A stretch of DNA of 64,000 bases from NCBI RefSeq assembly GCF_037975245.1, contig NC_092575.1, forward strand, positions 7,413,001 to 7,477,000, read 5' to 3'. Numbering within the stretch: the first letter of the stretch is position 1; each line of letters starts with the position of its first letter. A program made the position numbers and the translations under genes. The DNA is from Apostichopus japonicus (lineage: Eukaryota; Echinodermata; Holothuroidea; Aspidochirotida; Stichopodidae). Shown piece after piece: positions 1 through 30,000 of the stretch. The notes under the pieces were generated by a model. The model was not told the DNA's origin and searched no databases. It worked only from the letters and a program-made list of their open reading frames with translations.

Positions 1-285
1 AGGGATGGGGAGTCGTATAGCGAGCCTTCAAATCTTCGCGAGTTTTGCTTCGTAAATCCTTCACCAAGGTTGAATCAGTATCCTTACTTTGAAGAACAGA
101 CGTAGTAAGATGGCTCAATGTATGGAACAAGTTGGACGCTGTAACGTACTTGTCGCCCCCCAACAAATCAGTGAAGTCGGCTAACGGACGAAGGACATCC
201 TGCAAGTCTTTCAGAACCTGGAGGTCTTGCCACTTCAACACAAGGTGAACCAACCTAGGATCCTCTGCGAGAACTTCCGGACGGG
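1..285 (-). mobile_element. hAT-family transposase fragment (ZBED-like C-terminal part)
   Basis: On the minus strand this stretch reads openly to the window edge. It contains LVHLVLKWQDL, then VLRPLADFTDLLGGDKYVT, then TSVLQSKDTD and VKDLRSKTREDLKARY. That order (KWQD, then a DFTD-x-LSG/GGxKYVT block, then a Lys/Arg-rich ED-L-x-RY block) is what I know from the catalytic and dimerisation half of hAT transposases and of host ZBED proteins. The frame appears to change upstream of about position 285, where hAT-like words continue in another frame, so it looks like a decayed transposon. The protein continues past position 1. A domesticated ZBED gene exon is the alternative, but the frame change argues against it. 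Confidence 0.65.
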
Positions 286-2198
286 TACATCGTTCTCCAA
301 CAGGGGGTCCACCATTTCGAACAGCGACCTCAAACAAGTTTCACATTCCTTTGAAAATAAAAAATATCAATTCGTTATTTCTCGATGACATGTAGGCCTA
401 TATTTATTTCATCGGCGGCGTATATTTGAAGGAACCGATTCAACATAAATTTATAAGGCAAATGTCCGGAATTTAGAAGAAAGAAAAGAGAGAGGGTGGC
501 AACTTTTCAAGGGCTAACAATAATAGGAATCGGTGGTATCATGAGTGGCAGGTACACGAACTACATATTAGAGCACATCCTCTGCTGCAACCGTTACATA
601 TTTATTGTGAACGATGATATTTGCAATTCAAGTATTTTGCTTGCCGTATAGTCGGGACACAAACTAACATTACTGGTGAGTGAGTCACCTTCATCAAGAC
701 ATTCTTCATTCACTGTCTGGTTAAGGGTCCTCACAACGATGGTACAGTATCCCTTAACATTCTCTCTTCTTCTGTGTAATTATCATCTTTAATGAGGATC
801 TTAAGGTCGGTCACAAAAATGTCAAACTTCTCACCTTCCATTTGTTTTCTGCGATGAAAATTCACTGTTGCTCTGATTTCATTCTTTTTTGGTTTCACAT
901 TTAGCTTCATATTTGTTGTAGACTACTTGTAAGGTATCACTTTCTGCAGGAATATTAACTTCATTTTCGACTCTTCCTGAACTCCATTGAAAGGTATGGT
1001 AAATCTCCCTGCCCTTGTCACCAATGTAGGTCATGAGATAAATTCACCTTTTCTACTTCAGTCTTGCTTGCAAGTGGCCCTTTAAAAGTGAATTCACAAT
1101 GCTGCTTGAATCTTCTCCATTCTTTGTGCAAATCTTCCACATGCCAGATCATGTTTGGTTTATCCCAACGCCATTCTAGAGCGATTTCGGAAGGGCTTGC
1201 GTATTATGGTACAGTAGGTGCATGTATAACGTACACAGATGCACTCACAGCTACTCACAATTTCAACTACAACACTTAGACTAGGTCGCATACGCATTCT
1301 ATGTTAATGAAAGACTATACTAAACTACCTGTGGTATTGTATAGCATTAGCCTACATATGCTCTAACATGAAGACTAGGCCATGCAGAGGTACATCACAG
1401 ATCACACAAATTGCCATAAATTATGTGATTTTGAAATCTTGCTTCTGACAGTGTGCCTCACCGGAACTAATTTTGAGTCAGTCTACTTCCGTTGGTCGTT
1501 CCGACTCATACTACCATTTTATATAGTCGATAATATCGTAAATAAAAGAAAATCCAGGACTCTGTAATCGGTTATGTATAACGCCATGCTGTAACTTGCT
1601 TCTTACAATCGCCAAATGGGCCCTCAGAAACAATCAACACATAACAATAATGAAGATTCCAGAAAACTCTTCAATGGGTTGATACATTTCTGAAGCATAG
1701 ATTTTGGTAAAAACAAGGTACAATTATAGAATAAAGGGCCATTCATTAACTCATCCCAGCATCCGGATGCGCGGTGCGTCTGTACATGTCCGTACACGTT
1801 TGACGCCCTCGAAAATTCCATCACGTATTTCATTTTGACTCCGCATCCGCGCATCCACCCGGGAGTACTATAGGAATGGACTTGGAAACGTTTTACCCAT
1901 ATACCATCACGTATTTCAAATACTGAAAGTCCCGCATGTACGAAGATATTCCACATCAATAGTATGTCGTCCTTAAAAGGCATTCATACTAGGAAAGAAG
2001 TTAGGAAATTTTTCACCCCCCATCCAAGTGTCCACTCAAAAAGAAAGATCTTGGACTAAGCCATTTTTTACTCACATACGTACTTGGGTGAGACTGAGCA
2101 TCTGCACATCAGGATGCTCAAATGGAATCATAGAGTGGCTCTGCATTCTAAAGTTACTCCAAGTTTTTTTAACATATAATCATCCGGAACTAAAAGTT
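286..2198. other. Intergenic, no gene recognised
   Basis: AT-rich sequence with only short, unconvincing open frames on both strands. The longest, on the minus strand at 1624-1983, has no motif I recognise and no splice context. No tRNA, long repeat or clear promoter was seen. Confidence 0.5.
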
Positions 2199-2785
2199 AT
2201 TATATATATGGTGACATCCCTATGTTTCAACGTCTCTATGTTCCAAAGTCTCTATGTGTCGACGTCTCTACGTTCCAACAATTTTTTTGGACTATATTTT
2301 TTTAACAAAATTCTTTCTTTTTTTTGGACAATTTTTTTTTTACAAAATTTTTTCGGACCAAATTTTTTATTGGAGACTAAATCTTTTTGGTCCCCCATTT
2401 TTCGGACCAAATTGTTTGGGGGGACACAATTTTTGGATGCACCAATTTTTTCACAAAGAAAAGGGCCCAAAGTTTATTATGACCCAAATAGTGCTTGTGG
2501 CCAAAAGTTGCTTGTGACCCGAAATTTAATTATTTGTACATACTAAATTGGTCCGAAAAAAGTTGGTCGGAAAACATGTTGGTCAAAAGTCTTAGTCCAA
2601 AAAAAATTGAGTCCGAAAAAATTTGGGTATAAAAATTGTTGGAACATAGAGACGTCGGAACAAAAAGACGTCGGAACATAGAGACGTCGGAACATAGAGA
2701 CGTCGGAACATAGAGACCTCAGAACATAGAGACGTCGGAACATAGAGACGTCGGAACATAGAGATGTAACCATATATATTATATA
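2199..2785. repeat. Fold-back (inverted-repeat) element with 16-bp subrepeats
   Basis: The left arm (ATATATGGTGACATCCCTAT, then CGTCTCTATGTTCC-type repeats, 2200-2280) is the reverse complement of the right arm (16-bp units of ACGTCGGAACATAGAG from about 2641 to 2765, then ATGTAACCATATAT). About seven to eight units are visible on the right and about four, more diverged, on the left. The centre is T-rich then A-rich with repeated TTCGGACCAAA-like words that also partly pair. This is the architecture of a fold-back or long-TIR MITE. No transposase is visible and the target duplication cannot be read in the AT-rich flanks. Confidence 0.7.
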
Positions 2786-3394
2786 TTTCAATATATAAGA
2801 CTTACTTGATTCATTTTTCTGTAGACTCTGGCTTGCCAAACAAGATGTGTCTGTCTTGCACTTGAATGTGGTCTTGAACGTGGTCATGGTCTCTGCAAAT
2901 TCATTGAATGACTTCACTAAGGCAATAATGGACAACCCCTGGAATCTAAATGATGAGAAACTGTGTAGTCTTTAGGCAATTGGATTTGAACAGTTTATCA
3001 TTAGTTTTTACCAGTGCTGATACTTAGTTTATTTCTGTTGCTTGTGAACTTTTGTATCTGTTTTGTGTTGTGTGTAAAAAGGACTTTCCTTTCTTGGAGC
3101 CGGTCAAGCATCAATAATCAGACACCAACTGCTTCAGACAGAGCCTTGTCTCAAAATTGAACTGGAATTGGAGTTGCATCTACAGTAACTGACTGGGCCA
3201 CTGTTTGTAGCAGTTTTGAAGGCACTGAAATAAAATACTATGGTTCATGTGTTCATAACAACAATAACTGTTTGAACTTGTAAAGTGTATAGCAATTTGC
3301 AATTTGAATACCAGTTTTTATTTGTCAAAATAAAACAAAACTGTTAGCTAACTGCTAATCCACTAGAATTCCCTGTTGTTGGCAAAAACTTTAT
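2786..3394. other. Intergenic, no gene recognised
   Basis: No convincing open frame, structural RNA or repeat seen. The sequence has the same AT-rich character as its surroundings. Confidence 0.4.
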
Positions 3395-3677
3395 CTAGGA
3401 TACGCCTTGGCAGCCTTTTCATGTAAGGTTAGCCTACAAAGAGACTCATTGCCTAATCCCAAGCAACATAAATAACCTTCTTGAAGACAAAGACAAACCA
3501 ACTACACGTCAATCTCACAGTCTGAATTATAAAATTCCTCAAGCTCAAACGAACTGTTATAAATATTCGCTTTATCCTCGCACCATTCCTCAGTGGAACG
3601 CACTCCCACCTGATCTAGAATCAGCACCAAACACCACCTCCTTCAATTTCATGCTGGGAAGTCAGCAGCACCAATAG
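3395..3677 (+). mobile_element. LINE reverse-transcriptase C-terminal remnant
   Basis: An open frame with no methionine start reads PFHVRLAYKETHCLIPSN, then TTRQSHSLNYKIPQAQTN, then CYKYSLYPRTIPQWNALP, and stops at TAG about 3677. The order (R-L-x-x-x-YK, then RxSH, then FSxFPRTIxxWNxLP) is the usual extreme C-terminus of CR1/jockey-type non-LTR retrotransposon polymerases. Everything upstream (catalytic RT and endonuclease) is absent, as expected for a 5'-truncated LINE insertion. Similarity is by motif only, so the clade is uncertain. Confidence 0.65.
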
Positions 3678-4457
3678 CAAACTTGAAGGACTGCACGTCA
3701 ACAGCCACATCAGGAGCGATTTGTGCAGTATCACACCAAGACCAAGACCAATTGATCGGTGCTACTGCTAGCCTACAATTTATCAGTGCTAGCCTATAGT
3801 AGTAGCCTAACAATATACTAGTGATAACTGATAGTGATAGTCATAACTTGTGTACCGCCAAATCACGTACACTCGCCGATTCTCCTCAATAATCTGTTCT
3901 GAGCCAAAAATTTGCTCTCGCATGTGTCTTACCTGATACCAAAGCAAATTGGAACCTTGGCTAATGAGTTAAAACTTTTTAGTTTCGACTGTGAGTGTAA
4001 CTTAGTGTAGGTTTCAGATTAGTAATATTACTAAAACCACAGATTTTTTTATTTGGGAAGTCGAAGATAGTTATAGTTGACCATGCCGCGGTATACATAC
4101 GTCTTTTACTTTGCTTGGGTTCTAGCGTTCACCCTGCCGCCACTGAATTATTTCCCATGCGGCCTACCATAGACGATGAAAGCATGTTATATTCTAGTGT
4201 AAACATCTATAATGTTGCGTTCACACCTTACACACTTTTATCTATTTTTTCCCCATTCTACATGTTTCAATGAATCAATCGATGTCACGCAAATATCCCA
4301 TTCCCACCACGACACTTTACAGACACTGTTCATCAAGGCCCCTACCCCCAATCCCGCTCGCAAAATTTATTTTTATATGGTAATTGTTCTGATGTTCTGT
4401 ATTTTCTCCAAAAAAGTGGGTCGCATTGAGAAATGAGCCCGCATTTGTTACAATAGC
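3678..4457. other. Intergenic, no gene recognised
   Basis: No gene, RNA or clear repeat structure seen. It may include untranslated tail of the LINE remnant just upstream. Confidence 0.35.
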
Positions 4458-4835
4458 TTAAAGGGTGTGAAGACTCGCGAAAAATGAACGTCTAATGCCG
4501 GTAATCTGACCTAGTTTCGAACGAGGAGTAACAGAAGTGTTAGACACCACCGATCCCAGAACATACACACAGCTTGCTACCGACGGTAATTAGACCAGCT
4601 CCCTGATTAGACACTAGTGTACAGTCAGTACATATACAGCTGTGGTCAATACCCACAGCACAGTGTACAAACGATAAAGCGATGGACAATTCAGGTCCAG
4701 CTAAAGATAACAAGGTATCATGTTTCATTAATGTCTGCATTTTGTAGCGACACGAACAAAACGTCACTTGCAAGCAACAGAAAGTTAACTTTTTGAGATG
4801 GCCCCACGCGGTTTGGGGCGAGTCTTCAATAACTT
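4458..4835. mobile_element. MITE, copy 1 (TTAAAGG...GACTCGC ends)
   Basis: Starts TTAAAGGGTGTGAAGACTCGC and ends GGGGCGAGTCTTCAATAA, so the ends are imperfect inverted repeats. A second copy in the same orientation at 59229-59594 shares long blocks such as AATCTGACCTAGTTTCGAA, GTAACAGAAGTGTTAGACAC and GTCACTTGCAAGCAAC. It has no coding capacity. The left TTAA suggests a TTAA-targeting superfamily, but the right flank does not confirm it. Confidence 0.65.
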
Positions 4836-5547
4836 GACGAAAGTAAAACAGACAAATTAAATAGCTGGATTAACAACCATCAGGCAAAACACTCCTTTAT
4901 GCAGTGGCGTCGCCAAAGGGGGGGGGGCAGGGGGCACGTGCCCCTGGAAAACCTAGTACCCCCGAGTGCCACCCCATCTGAGATTTGGGTTGGTAAAAAA
5001 TATATATATATATTTTGTTATATTCAACTCCCATCACCTGAGTTGGTTTTCATAAGGACAAAGAAGCACAGTAATTCTTATTTTCTTCAAATGAGCTGCG
5101 AAAAAATGAAAAAGTTTATTCTTGACCGTCGGGTATCGAAGTCGTAACCCGCGCCATCACATCAGGTGTCGATATTTACATTGAATTTGTCAGTGCTCAC
5201 GCCATACCAGCGGCAATACACGTCCGCTTCGCCGCCATACTCGATGTGTGATCAAACTTTGGATTGCATGGTGAGATCCCTGATAGGAGCCAATAACGAT
5301 GCTGGAACCTGTTACATCTTAATAGATAATGGGAGAAAACGAGAAGGACAAGAAAGGAGTAGGGGATCATGCACACATTAATTCAACAAATGTAGGTTCT
5401 ATTGATAGGGTTAGGCATAATATAGACAGCATGTGGTTCATATCCTGTGCAAAATTCTGCGCGTTGTTTAAATCATAACCTAAAAAATAGCAATTTCTGT
5501 ATATATCTTCAGATCGAAGTTAGCATCAAATGTGGCACCATTTTGCA

Positions 5548-7070
5548 TCTAACAGGCGCGTATCCAGGGGGGGTGTAGAATTGGGAAAAAACTTGAAGCA
5601 CGCCACCAACAGAATCTTGGTCTCGCTGATAACTTTATTTATGTTAACCGATTCACTGCAAACGAGAACAAATTAAACCAAAATAAAATAATAAAATATA
5701 CAAGAAAAAGATACATTAAGACATACAGAAATACTGTCACAAACGGCCTTCCTAAGAGATGGACGATACCATAACGGACTAGAAACACACACGATATTGT
5801 GACTAAATACAAGTAAAAGCGATGTACACTCACGTAAGGTAAAATACAACAAAAGAAATTAACTAGAGTAAGGACAAGAGCTTATGAACGCTCCGGGAGG
5901 GGTTATGAACTTGTACACATATACAAGCTAGGTAACGCACAAAACCTAGGCTTACAACAACAATAGTGCACTGTAACTTATCCTAAATGGTTAACAGTGC
6001 AACCGTAAACACAACTTAAATAACTTATTTATCTTAACTACACAAATGTCAAATCAAATCAACTACACCGTAATTCTTACCGAAGTTTTGTGGCCTTTAA
6101 AAATAATCCCTCATCTACAGATAAAATGCATATGAACCAAAAAAGAACTTTAAAAGGTAAGCTTTAACATCACGCTTAAGGCGTTAGTGTCGCCATGTTG
6201 TTTCTTAAAGAAAAACGTACAAAACCCGTCGAGCGCCCTCCCCTATACCTTGAATCTACCCTGCAACAGGGGGCGTTGGGGGCGCGCGCCTCCCTGGTAA
6301 GAAAAAGAGAAGAGGAAAAAAAGAGAAGAAAAAAGGGAAAAAAGAGGGGGGAAAGAGGAGGAGGGAGAGGAAGGAAGGGAAAAGAAAAAGAAGAAGGAGA
6401 AAGGGAAGAGAAAGAGGAACAGTGACATCATTGCAGCGCTGATCCCTAGTATACACATGGCCGGGTAACCGGTGACGGATCGAGGATTTCGGAAGGATTT
6501 ACACCAATAAATTAACTGTGTCTGAATTTTCGAAAAATTTTTGACCAACATTCTTCATCATACTTCCCTCTACTTATGTAACTTTGACCGGTCTGTTAGG
6601 GGTTGGAGGAGGTTTTTCTATATTGTCCATAGATGACATTCTTGCAACATTATGGCTATGTTTTGAAGTGAGTTTATTCACGAGAAATGTGAACTTTCAA
6701 ATTCTGAACAAATAATGGGCTGAAAACCTTGAAAAGTTGGGCTGTCGGGCATTTTGGGCCGCGACGTATAATCACCTACAAAAGCAATGATTCACAGGAC
6801 ATGCGATGAGGTCGAACATGATGTGTGACTGGTGAAAATCTTCAAAAGGTTATGGATGGAAAACAAACTATTGGGAAATACTTGGTTCTCGGGCAAAAGT
6901 GTATATCTGGTTGGTCATTTTCAAGCCCGAGAAGTGCCGTTTCCAGTGATCTGGAGGGTATCAAAACCAGAAATTTTGTTGTACGCTGCGCGCCAACCAA
7001 TGGTGGCGCTCCGCTTAGATAGTAATTCGCGCCCCCCGGGTTAGAAAATCCTGGATACGCCCCTGTCTAG
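5548..7070. mobile_element. Element with CAGG-GCGTATCCAGG ends, copy 1 (nested)
   Basis: Left end CAGGCGCGTATCCAGG at 5553 and right end CCTGGATACGCCCCTG ending at 7065 form an inverted repeat. Flanks TCTAA (5548-5552) and TCTAG (7066-7070) match at 4 of 5 bases. The right 550 bp (ACACCAATAAATTAACTG... to the end) closely match 35879-36448, and the G-rich plus polypurine block (6262-6422) matches 32036-32227. It sits inside the hAT-type element 4902-7228. About 0.7 kb after the left end is not shared with copy 2 and may be a further insertion. No transposase is visible. Confidence 0.65.
6300..6422. repeat. Polypurine tract within the CAGG element
   Basis: About 120 bp made almost only of A and G on the plus strand, following a G/C-rich block. 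It creates open frames rich in Lys/Arg/Glu on one strand and Phe/Leu/Ser on the other, which I regard as compositional artefacts. The same tract is kept in copy 2 at 32080-32227. Confidence 0.75.
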
Positions 7071-7236
7071 CGCATCCTCCGTATGCGGAAATTTTCCAAA
7101 GGGGGAGGGCACCACCTCCCCTTAGACCCCTCCCCCAGGACGGCGATCCGTATCCAACTAAGTGCCCCCCTACCAAATGCTGGTGCCCCCCTGTGCCCCC
7201 AAGACTGAAAAGTCTGGTGACGCCACTGCCTTTATG

Positions 7237-7794
7237 ACTATAACATATCAACAGCCCTGACGAGAGAGGTGGTCACTTTAGGACTACAGTCCAGTATATT
7301 ATATAGGGACCCGAAAAAATGGGTAAAAGAAGCTTTGGAGATCTGCGTCACAGAAATTGAAATGCGTGTTTGATTTGGACAAGGATTGCGCAACTCCAGA
7401 TCTCTGAGTGTTGTTCCACTATGTTAAATAGTGAAAGAGCTAGATTTATATCAAACTTATCATTCCAATACATTATTTCTACATATTAAATAAAATGAAC
7501 AATATTATTATTTTGAATTGACTCGTCGATTTATAATGTCGTGTATATAAAGACAATTTCGTTTCTGCAAGTATCATATTCTCTTTAATTGTATGATATC
7601 AGTAGATCCATCTTGCGCAATTTGTGGAAACATGTGAGGAGCGCTATTCCTTAATTCATACTTGGATAGTTACGGAAGCATTTCTGTAGCGTAACAGCAG
7701 GCATCAAAAGTTCTCAATGAAAACTTGAATTTTGACAATGTATCGTAGAAACATGTATCCGTTAGTAAATCCGTAAGATATCTGTAGCATTAAA
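7237..7794. promoter_or_regulatory. Upstream region and probable 5' UTR of the S6 kinase gene
   Basis: Lies between the end of the transposon and the S6 kinase start codon. It should hold the promoter and 5' UTR unless an upstream noncoding exon exists. I see no TATA box with matching spacing and no CpG island; the sequence is AT-rich. Boundaries are inferred from the position only. Confidence 0.3.
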
Positions 7795-24872
<17,078 letters not shown>

Positions 24873-27800
24873 TGGGAGCCCTCTGATTAGACCATAGTTT
24901 TTATCTATATTCAAATCATTGGTCTGCAATTAACATGTACATGAATATTCAAAAGCCAAACCTGTATACAATCTTTAGCGCAGAAAAATGATAATCACTG
25001 TTTCGCCTTTCTGGTATCGTTCATGGTCAGGTGAGTCTTCTTACTTTATGAAGCAAGTGACATCAAAATCTTTGTGGAAAATTTGAAAAAACAGCCAGGT
25101 TATCAACATCTGCTTCTGTAGAGAGAAGCAGATGGTTTACTGGCACTGTCATGGAGCTTGATTCATGCAAATTCATGTTGCTATGACAACGGAGTTCACA
25201 TAAGTATCGTCATAGTTTCAACAACATGTTTGGAAGTTAAAAGGAAAGCTGAAGACTATGGAGAAATTTGATTTCTTGTAATAGCAAAGATGACAAAGAT
25301 CGTTAAAACTAATCTGATAGAGTGTCAACGATTGATGGCCATGAGACGGATTAGTGAAGCGATGGACATGTGACTATCATGCGATCAGGTCACGTGACTT
25401 ATCGTTTCATTAGTTCACAAGGGATTGATAACTCCACACCCTCAGTCTCGGCATTGAGGATTTGGAGAGGTATGTGCAATCTTTATGAACTGATGAATTA
25501 TTAATGAGGTATGACAATATGCTGCAGTGTTTTGATTGGTCGTTTTACAAGATTAAATCCAGATGATGCCAGAAGGGTGACCTAGCAGGAGGATGGAGCT
25601 CTTTTGTTCGATTCCTCCTACCCGAGAAAGCTGATGGTGTTGTGTGTGCTCGCGTTATTATATTCGTTTCAGCCAAAGAACCGTGTGACGTGTAGTTGCA
25701 TTTTATATTGAGTTATAATAATAATAATGTCGTCTGCTTGGTGTTATCATGTGGTGTGATTTCTATCCAATGAGAGGTTGGATAGGTATGAATGCAGAAT
25801 GGAAGTTATAATGTTTTGGTCAATATTAAGTGGTTCTTGCTTGCAGATGAAAAAAAAAAAAAGGTATTCTGAAATGTAATTTATGCAGAACAAAACCAGT
25901 GTGAAATTTTGTGATTAAGGTTGCAATTTGGTTTAATTTGACATCAGTGGAAAACTGTATCGTGGTTAGGAAGATGGTTTAGAGTCGAGATGTTAAATCG
26001 ATGAGCTCAGGAAAACTACACTTGAGGTACAAAATGAACAAACTAATTTTTAATCAAAGAATATGAAAAGTGAAAAATCAAAACTAAAAGTTTTCCAACA
26101 ATACATAGTTAAATAATTGCATATTGTACTCAGGGTTAAATGGTATCAATTCAGATTGAATTGGAATTTGTTTTCTCTGATCAAAAAACTGAAATAAAGA
26201 AATAGAACAGAGTTATCAAGTGCAGTCAACATGGCTGCATGGTGCAGTCAACATGGCTGCCATATTCTTTCTGTGAGGATCAAAACCCGGGAGGGTGCAG
26301 ATTTGTGTTTTTCCTTTTTTCAATATTAAGGTATGGTTACTGGTTCTGGATTTAGTCTTAACACACCCCTGCCTCCTCCCTCCATACCCATCCGTAGTAG
26401 TCATGGTGCTCCAGTTTCATGTGGAGGGGGGGAGGGGGTAGTGGTTGGCTTTGAAAGATCAGAATTAATACAGTTATGATATGTTTGCTGATGGATTTGA
26501 TCAATAGTGACTGAAAGAAGACATTTCAGTAACTTGTACTCTGGGCAGCTCAGGTGGTATATGTTACTACAAGTCAACTATTAACCAATCTAAAGTTACA
26601 GCAGCTTTTTGCAGCAAAAGCATGAATGGCCAAAATCCATTAACACTCTAAGTAAACTTTATTAGTGGATTTGTATTTCAAATAATGAAGTTAACAATTT
26701 GGAAAACAATGTCAAAATATTGTAATTTGTCATGTCTATGTGGTCAAATATTTTACAGATTTTTTGGGTGATGACATGTTTGAGAATCAAGTGCTTATCT
26801 TACCTTAAATTTGGGTAAAACTGAAAATCAAGCATAGGGAGTTATCTTTCTTAGTATGGTAAAATACTTACTTAGCTTAAGTAAATATGAAAAGGTTGGC
26901 TCAATTCGATGGCACCGCTCGAAACACTACTTGAAATACGAAGGGAATCCCTGAAAGGTTGTAGATTATATAGTCAGTCGGCAATAGTCAGGATTGAACA
27001 TTATGAAAAGGAGAGTGATTACATCATTTGGAGATGAGTTCAGTCAAAGGCTCAGTTATCGTTCCCTGTATAAATCACTCCCAAGTTCATATACAAGCTG
27101 GATTGTACATTACCACGTACATATGGAAGCATTTCTTTTCCGAGCTTAGTCGACAGTTTTGTTATGCTCCAGTTGTAGATAATAATGATCAAGCTGTTAG
27201 AAGAAATTCTTAACTTCTGATGGACTGTATCATTGAAAAGATTAGGGGGGGGGGGTTAGGGGGAGGTAGTTTCAAAATATTCTTCAGTTTGAAACAGTTG
27301 TGTTTGCATTTTTGAATTGTGATGGCTATAGATAGCTCTATCGTTTAAAAAAATTAAAAGTACAAAGGGAATGTTTCTTGAGAACCATTTCATGGGAAGA
27401 AAATTTTAATTTAGGCATGATGGGAATTCTGGTATGAGGACACCTAAGTGCAATGGAAATTTGTTACTACCAGATGTTTTTTTAGTGTTCCTATCATGTT
27501 TTCAGTTTGCTAAGATCTTTTGTTTTATCCTGTGCACACTGGAATTACCACATTTATTAGTGGTCGATGCCTATTCTGACAGTTTGCGCATTCCGGCGAT
27601 CTTTTACATTTTAATCTCAGCCCATAAAGACCTTGTCCAGCAAACCATGTATTCCCACTTTAGTGCCAGTCGTGAGGTTGTCTATGTACCTGGTTTGCAC
27701 ATGGCAGTTCTTATGTATGTATATATGTACGTATTTTAGATCCTCCTGCAAGCAGTTACTCGCGAAGAAGCCTCATTGGCTTATCAAAGCTGCAAGCTGA

Positions 27801-29564
27801 CCGAAGTCAGTCTCTTACATTCATATTTTACGTCCATGATTATGAATTGTCAATTGTCAACAACTTTGTAATTGGACGACATTATTAATCTTGGAGTGAC
27901 TCTATCTGTCTGTCTGTTACTTCGTTTGTTAGTTTATTTGTTTGCATATCTCTACTCAGAGGTGTGATTTCATATAGTCCTCTATATACATGGATATTTC
28001 TTGAAAGTTCCTAAATCGGTTGACTGTCTCAAAAAGGACCTCGTCCGATGATATGGAAAGGTAAATTACATGGCTAATAGTCAGATGTAATCACAATAAA
28101 AAGGAAAAGTATTTTCGGTAAATAGCTTCCATTGTTGGACTAGTGATGAGTTCATCGGTTAAGTGTTATCGTGTATCCTTTTCTCTTTCACCAAGTGTAA
28201 AATTCATTCTGAACAGAATTCCATTGAATTCAAGAAACTGCTGTGTTAATCCTCAAGAAAAGCAAAGGTTGGGGGGTAGGGTGGGGGAGAAGGTCTGAAC
28301 CTTCCTTGCTCGCAGCACAATATTTCTGAACAGTTTAAGCAATAACTTACCTACTGTGTAAAGGTAATCTTACTTTCTGTATTTTTCAGTATTATTCATA
28401 ATATATATATATAAATATATGTATATGTGTAATTCTGCAGTTATTCACATGAGATGGTAAACTACACAGATTTATATTTTGATGGGGTCTTGTTTTGTGT
28501 TTTTGCTCTTTTTGGGGTGGGGGTGGAGAAGGGGGGGTTGGCATGAATCTCTCAGAGAAGTTTCCTTGAGATTTCTGTTCTATAGAATAAAAAGATTTTG
28601 AGGTGGACATGTCTGTATGTAGACTGTTTATGGCAAGTATGCAGATCTTTGAGCAGGTACTTAAAATATTATGACGGGTGAAACTCCACACTTCCCCAAC
28701 GACATCTATAGATATGGTGACAGCAAATCAGTACTGAAAATGTAGCAGAAGTGAACCAATTGATAATTTAAAGGAATGTGCACATGTATTAACGATTGGT
28801 CGAGTATCTCCTCATATGTGTGTAAAATGGTAAGATTTGGTGTTTAGGAAAAGGGGAGGGGCAAGGGGAAGCTAATGACACCACCAACAAATCTTGTTTA
28901 TATAAGTTTGGAAATTGACGACATTTTACAGAGCTTGAGTTTAGATGTCAACAGAAAGCATAGTATTTTAGAATCAGCACAAGATGGTATGGGGTGAACA
29001 TCAGGAATTGAAGCATTTTTCTTGTAAAACAACGTTGTCTTCCCTATCTGTAAAAATTTGAATGACATTAAGGTGCTTTAGATTAGAGTATTGATGCATA
29101 TAAGTTCACCTACTACCTCATGAGTATTCATGTAGTGCAACGAATCGACCCAATTAACAGAAACTGTTTAATAAGTGTCTCAAAGTCTTGATAACTGCAA
29201 GTCCACGAAGATGCACCGTAAAGTTTTCATTAGAGAATACTTCGCACAATAAATGTTTACTGCTGAGATACTCCATGTTGTTTTTCACTTCTTTTTTCTT
29301 TCTTTCTTTCTAAGTTTTCACGCTAACGTAAGTAAAGTGATAATGTGGTTTACAAAATGTGTGGTAATGTTTGTTCATGTGTGTGTATGCAAATGAGTTA
29401 AGAAACAGACTGTAATAAGTTGAGGTATGCAGGTAGGACCTGATCGGTGGCAGAAATTTAACAACCAAAGGACGCAGGTCATGAAATGGTGTCAGACATA
29501 CAAGCTTTTGTGTCTAGAGAGTGAACATACGGTATGATTTGCTAATAACACCCACAGGAGACTG

Positions 29565-29592
29565 TGTATGTATGTATGTATGTATGTATGTA
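29565..29592 (+). repeat. (GTAT)n microsatellite
   Basis: Seven tandem copies of a TATG/GTAT tetramer. Confidence 0.9.
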
Positions 29593-29949
29593 CATTATGA
29601 TATATACATGAAAAGCTGTGTTCAGTTAATTGATAGGGTATATAGATGATATATATGCTACATAGTTCATGGGTATAAAGAAACAGTTAAAAGCAATTTG
29701 TAAAGCACTTTTTATGCATGCCACACTATTATTATTACTATTGATAGCATTAGTGCAGCACAATGTACGAAGGCTAGTATCGTGCAGGATAATGTACAGG
29801 ATAACGTATATGTAGGCCTACTTGATAATGTAGAATTATATATGATAGTGTTTGTATAGCGGAAGGGTTTTATTCATCAGTGGCGAGGATGGTATGTTAT
29901 TTACTGAGGAAACATATGTTATGATTATGTTATAAACATGTTTAAAAGT

Positions 29950-30000
29950 AAGTTGGCCTGACATTTCGATCCTAGCAGGATCTTCTTCAAAGGCTAAAAA
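29950..30000 (-). repeat. Dispersed GATCCTGCTAGGATC block, copy 1
   Basis: On the minus strand it reads TTTGAAGAAGATCCTGCTAG followed by GATCGAAATGTCAGGCC. The same block occurs at 37059-37098 (+) and, diverged, at 58650-58700 (-). I associate it with the ends of retroelements in marine invertebrates, without a family name. Confidence 0.5.

Larger units (their letters stand above)
4894..7236. mobile_element. hAT-type element with 8-bp target duplication (host of a nested element)
   Basis: The element starts at 4902 with CAGTGGCGTCGCCA and ends at 7228 with TGGTGACGCCACTG, a 14-bp terminal inverted repeat with one mismatch. It is flanked by a perfect 8-bp direct repeat CCTTTATG (4894-4901 and 7229-7236). 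An 8-bp duplication with CAG-type ends fits the hAT superfamily. The ends are very G/C-rich (runs of G at 4918-4928, C-rich at 7120-7200). No transposase is readable. Its middle is interrupted by a second element (5553-7065), so the two insertions can be ordered in time. Confidence 0.75.

Noticed and set aside
1624-1983. 119-codon minus-strand frame
   Set aside because: No recognised motif, no splice partners, and composition consistent with chance.
2028-2546. 172-codon plus-strand frame
   Set aside because: It runs through the fold-back element and is made of low-complexity Phe/Asn/Ser stretches from T-rich DNA.
6195-6551. Open frames rich in Lys/Arg/Glu (plus) and Phe/Leu/Ser (minus); the same again at 31986-32285
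   Set aside because: They are translations of polypurine tracts inside repeated elements, without splice sites or motifs.
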